Shown here: positions 62,875 through 64,000 of the stretch, piece after piece
Layout of the letters: every line of letters starts with the position of its first letter
Numbering within the stretch: position 1 is the stretch's first letter
Notes under the pieces: generated by a model
The model's input: only the letters and a program-made list of their open reading frames with translations
The model's database searches: none
What the model was told of the DNA's origin: nothing
Translations under genes and position numbers: made by a program
Origin: an uncultured Dysgonomonas sp.
GTDB lineage: Bacteria > Bacteroidota > Bacteroidia > Bacteroidales > Dysgonomonadaceae
Length of the DNA: 64,000 nucleotides
NCBI GenBank assembly: GCA_900556485.1
Contig: USOX01000006.1
Location: forward strand, 62,001-126,000
Direction: 5' to 3'

Positions 62875-63855
62875 ATGGCTAACATCAAGTGTATTGGTAT
62901 TTTGACGTCAGGGGGAGATGCTCCGGGCATGAACGCTGCTATACGTGCGGTAACACGTACTGCCATTTATAACGGGTTGGAGGTTAAAGGTATTATGCGC
63001 GGATACAGAGGTTTGATATCTGACGAGATAGTACTGTTTAAGACTAATAGTGTAAGTAATATTATCCAACAGGGAGGAACAATCTTGAAGACGGCGCGAA
63101 GCAAAGAATTCTTGACTCCTGAAGGACGTCAAATAGCTTTTGATGCATTACAGCGCGAAGGAATAGACGCTCTTGTTGTAATAGGTGGTGACGGATCGCT
63201 TACCGGTGCCCGTATTTTTGCTCAGGAATATAATTTTCCTATTGTTGGTTTGCCTGGTACAATAGATAATGACTTGCAAGGTACAGACCTTACAATTGGG
63301 TATGATACAGCATTGAATACTATAATGGAAGCTGTGGACAAAATACGTGATACAGCAAGCTCACACGAACGTTTGTTCTTTATAGAAGTAATGGGGCGCG
63401 AATGTGGATTTTTGGCTCTAAATGGCGCTATAGCATCAGGTGCCGAAGCAGCTATTGTTCCAGAAATGATGTTGCAACAAGACCAATTATCAGACTTGAT
63501 ATCCAATGGGTTCCGTAAAAGCAAAAACAGTAGTTTAGTACTTGTTACAGAAGGAGATATAACCGGAGGCGCAATGGCTATGGCAGAACGTGTAAAAACA
63601 GAATATCCTCAGTATGATGTACGTGTTACAATTTTGGGTCACGTGCAGCGTGGAGGTTCTCCTACAGCTAATGACCGTATTTTGGCTAGTAGAATGGGTA
63701 CTGCAGCTATTGATGCTCTGTTGGATGGACAACGTAATGTTATGATTGGTATCCAAAACGATGAAATTGTATATGTGCCGTTCTCTAAAGCTATAAAGAA
63801 GAATAAACCAATACAGCAGGATTTGTTGAATACATTGAAAGTACTTTCTATATAA
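62875..63855 (+). CDS. pfkA: ATP-dependent 6-phosphofructokinase
   Basis: Commits fructose 6-phosphate to glycolysis. The 326-residue protein shows the nucleotide-site [20 protein letters not shown] (about 8-27), [15 protein letters not shown] (about 103-117), the catalytic [19 protein letters not shown] and [13 protein letters not shown]. The Gly in GGDGS is typical of ATP-dependent rather than pyrophosphate-dependent enzymes. [20 protein letters not shown] closes the fold. It is monocistronic with a terminator. Confidence 0.96.
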   Translation: MANIKCIGILTSGGDAPGMNAAIRAVTRTAIYNGLEVKGIMRGYRGLISDEIVLFKTNSVSNIIQQGGTILKTARSKEFLTPEGRQIAFDALQREGIDALVVIGGDGSLTGARIFAQEYNFPIVGLPGTIDNDLQGTDLTIGYDTALNTIMEAVDKIRDTASSHERLFFIEVMGRECGFLALNGAIASGAEAAIVPEMMLQQDQLSDLISNGFRKSKNSSLVLVTEGDITGGAMAMAERVKTEYPQYDVRVTILGHVQRGGSPTANDRILASRMGTAAIDALLDGQRNVMIGIQNDEIVYVPFSKAIKKNKPIQQDLLNTLKVLSI

Positions 63856-63888
63856 TTATTTAGGTATTATTTAATTAATCATAATAAG

Positions 63889-63923
63889 GAACCGACAGGG
63901 CTTTGCTTTGTCGGTTCTTTATT
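63889..63923 (+). terminator. Terminator after pfkA
   Basis: Arms GAACCGACA (63889-63897) and TGTCGGTTC (63909-63917), then a T-rich tail. Confidence 0.85.
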
Positions 63924-63953
63924 TTTAACGATAGAAAAATCTTATTTTATTTT

Positions 63954-63961
63954 TATCTTTG
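63954..63961 (+). promoter_or_regulatory. -7 promoter element near the right edge
   Basis: TATCTTTG matches TAnnTTTG, 19 bases upstream of an ATG at 63981. Confidence 0.45.
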
Positions 63962-63980
63962 TGCATATTTAAAGACCATC

Positions 63981-64000
63981 ATGATTCAAAAATATCCGTC
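63981..64000 (+). CDS. Possible start of a gene cut by the right edge
   Basis: The ATG at 63981 begins MIQKYP and stays open to the window end. It follows a terminator and a good -7 element, which is the only support. Nothing can be said about the product. Confidence 0.35.

Overview
The window reads as a chromosomal segment of an AT-rich member of the Bacteroidales, most like the Dysgonomonas group. That assignment is an inference. It rests on repeated Bacteroidetes-type -7 promoter elements (TAnnTTTG), an almost complete lack of Shine-Dalgarno sequences, a NUDIX-type xylose regulator, a Gld-type ABC component, DUF4954 and DUF3857 proteins, and an extended NusB. The sequence is nearly all ordinary chromosome: no rRNA, tRNA, CRISPR array, phage or transposase gene was seen.

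Layout. 1-1194: end of a FecCD permease and its ATPase. 1191-3092: an SPFH membrane protein with a ribbon-helix-helix protein, divergent from a B3/4-domain protein. 3249-5013: NAD(P)HX repair enzyme and a tiny exported Cys/Lys-rich protein. 5062-10938: the cell-shape cluster mreB-mreC-mreD-mrdA-rodA (minus strand), behind purH (11052-12575). 12749-16554: two translationally coupled DUF3857/transglutaminase-like exported proteins. 16860-23055: MarR regulator plus a complete RND efflux pump (adaptor, pump, outer-membrane channel). 23253-32480: GH2 enzyme, SulP transporter, rubrerythrin, lipoprotein alpha-amylase behind a 32-bp perfect palindrome, DUF4954 beta-helix protein and an ECF-type sigma factor. 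32849-40055: htpG, then a minus-strand operon of SWIM zinc-finger, HEAT-like, MoxR AAA+ and secreted SH3-like proteins. 40455-45711: xylose regulon (NUDIX regulator, xylulokinase, xylose isomerase, xylose/H+ symporter). 45791-47963: a lipoprotein TIM-barrel glycosidase-like protein with a CBM9-like partner. 48130-55540: ABC-F ATPase, a fused GldF-GldG protein, a membrane-anchored protein, MscL and a tandem pair of M48 lipoprotein metalloproteases. 55551-60911: minus-strand run nusB-yajC-ybbR-coaE-carbonic anhydrase-znuA-znuC. 61192-63855: cmk-ispH and pfkA.

How the parts work together. The xylose genes form a transport-to-pentose-phosphate route controlled by their own first gene. The amylase, GH2 and GH-like/CBM9-like lipoproteins add polysaccharide breakdown. 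The mre-mrd-rod block builds the elongation machinery. The RND genes form one tripartite pump with a repressor-operator-promoter arrangement upstream.

The least ordinary items are: a MoxR-SWIM operon that lacks the VWA partner usually found with such ATPases; a family of short extragenic repeats (four copies, two carrying an extra hairpin module) placed just upstream of start codons; several clean inverted repeats that look like operators; the amylase palindrome with a LacI/MalR-like core; paired DUF3857 proteins, one of which has lost its catalytic Cys and His; and a zinc-uptake pair without a permease beside carbonic anhydrase.
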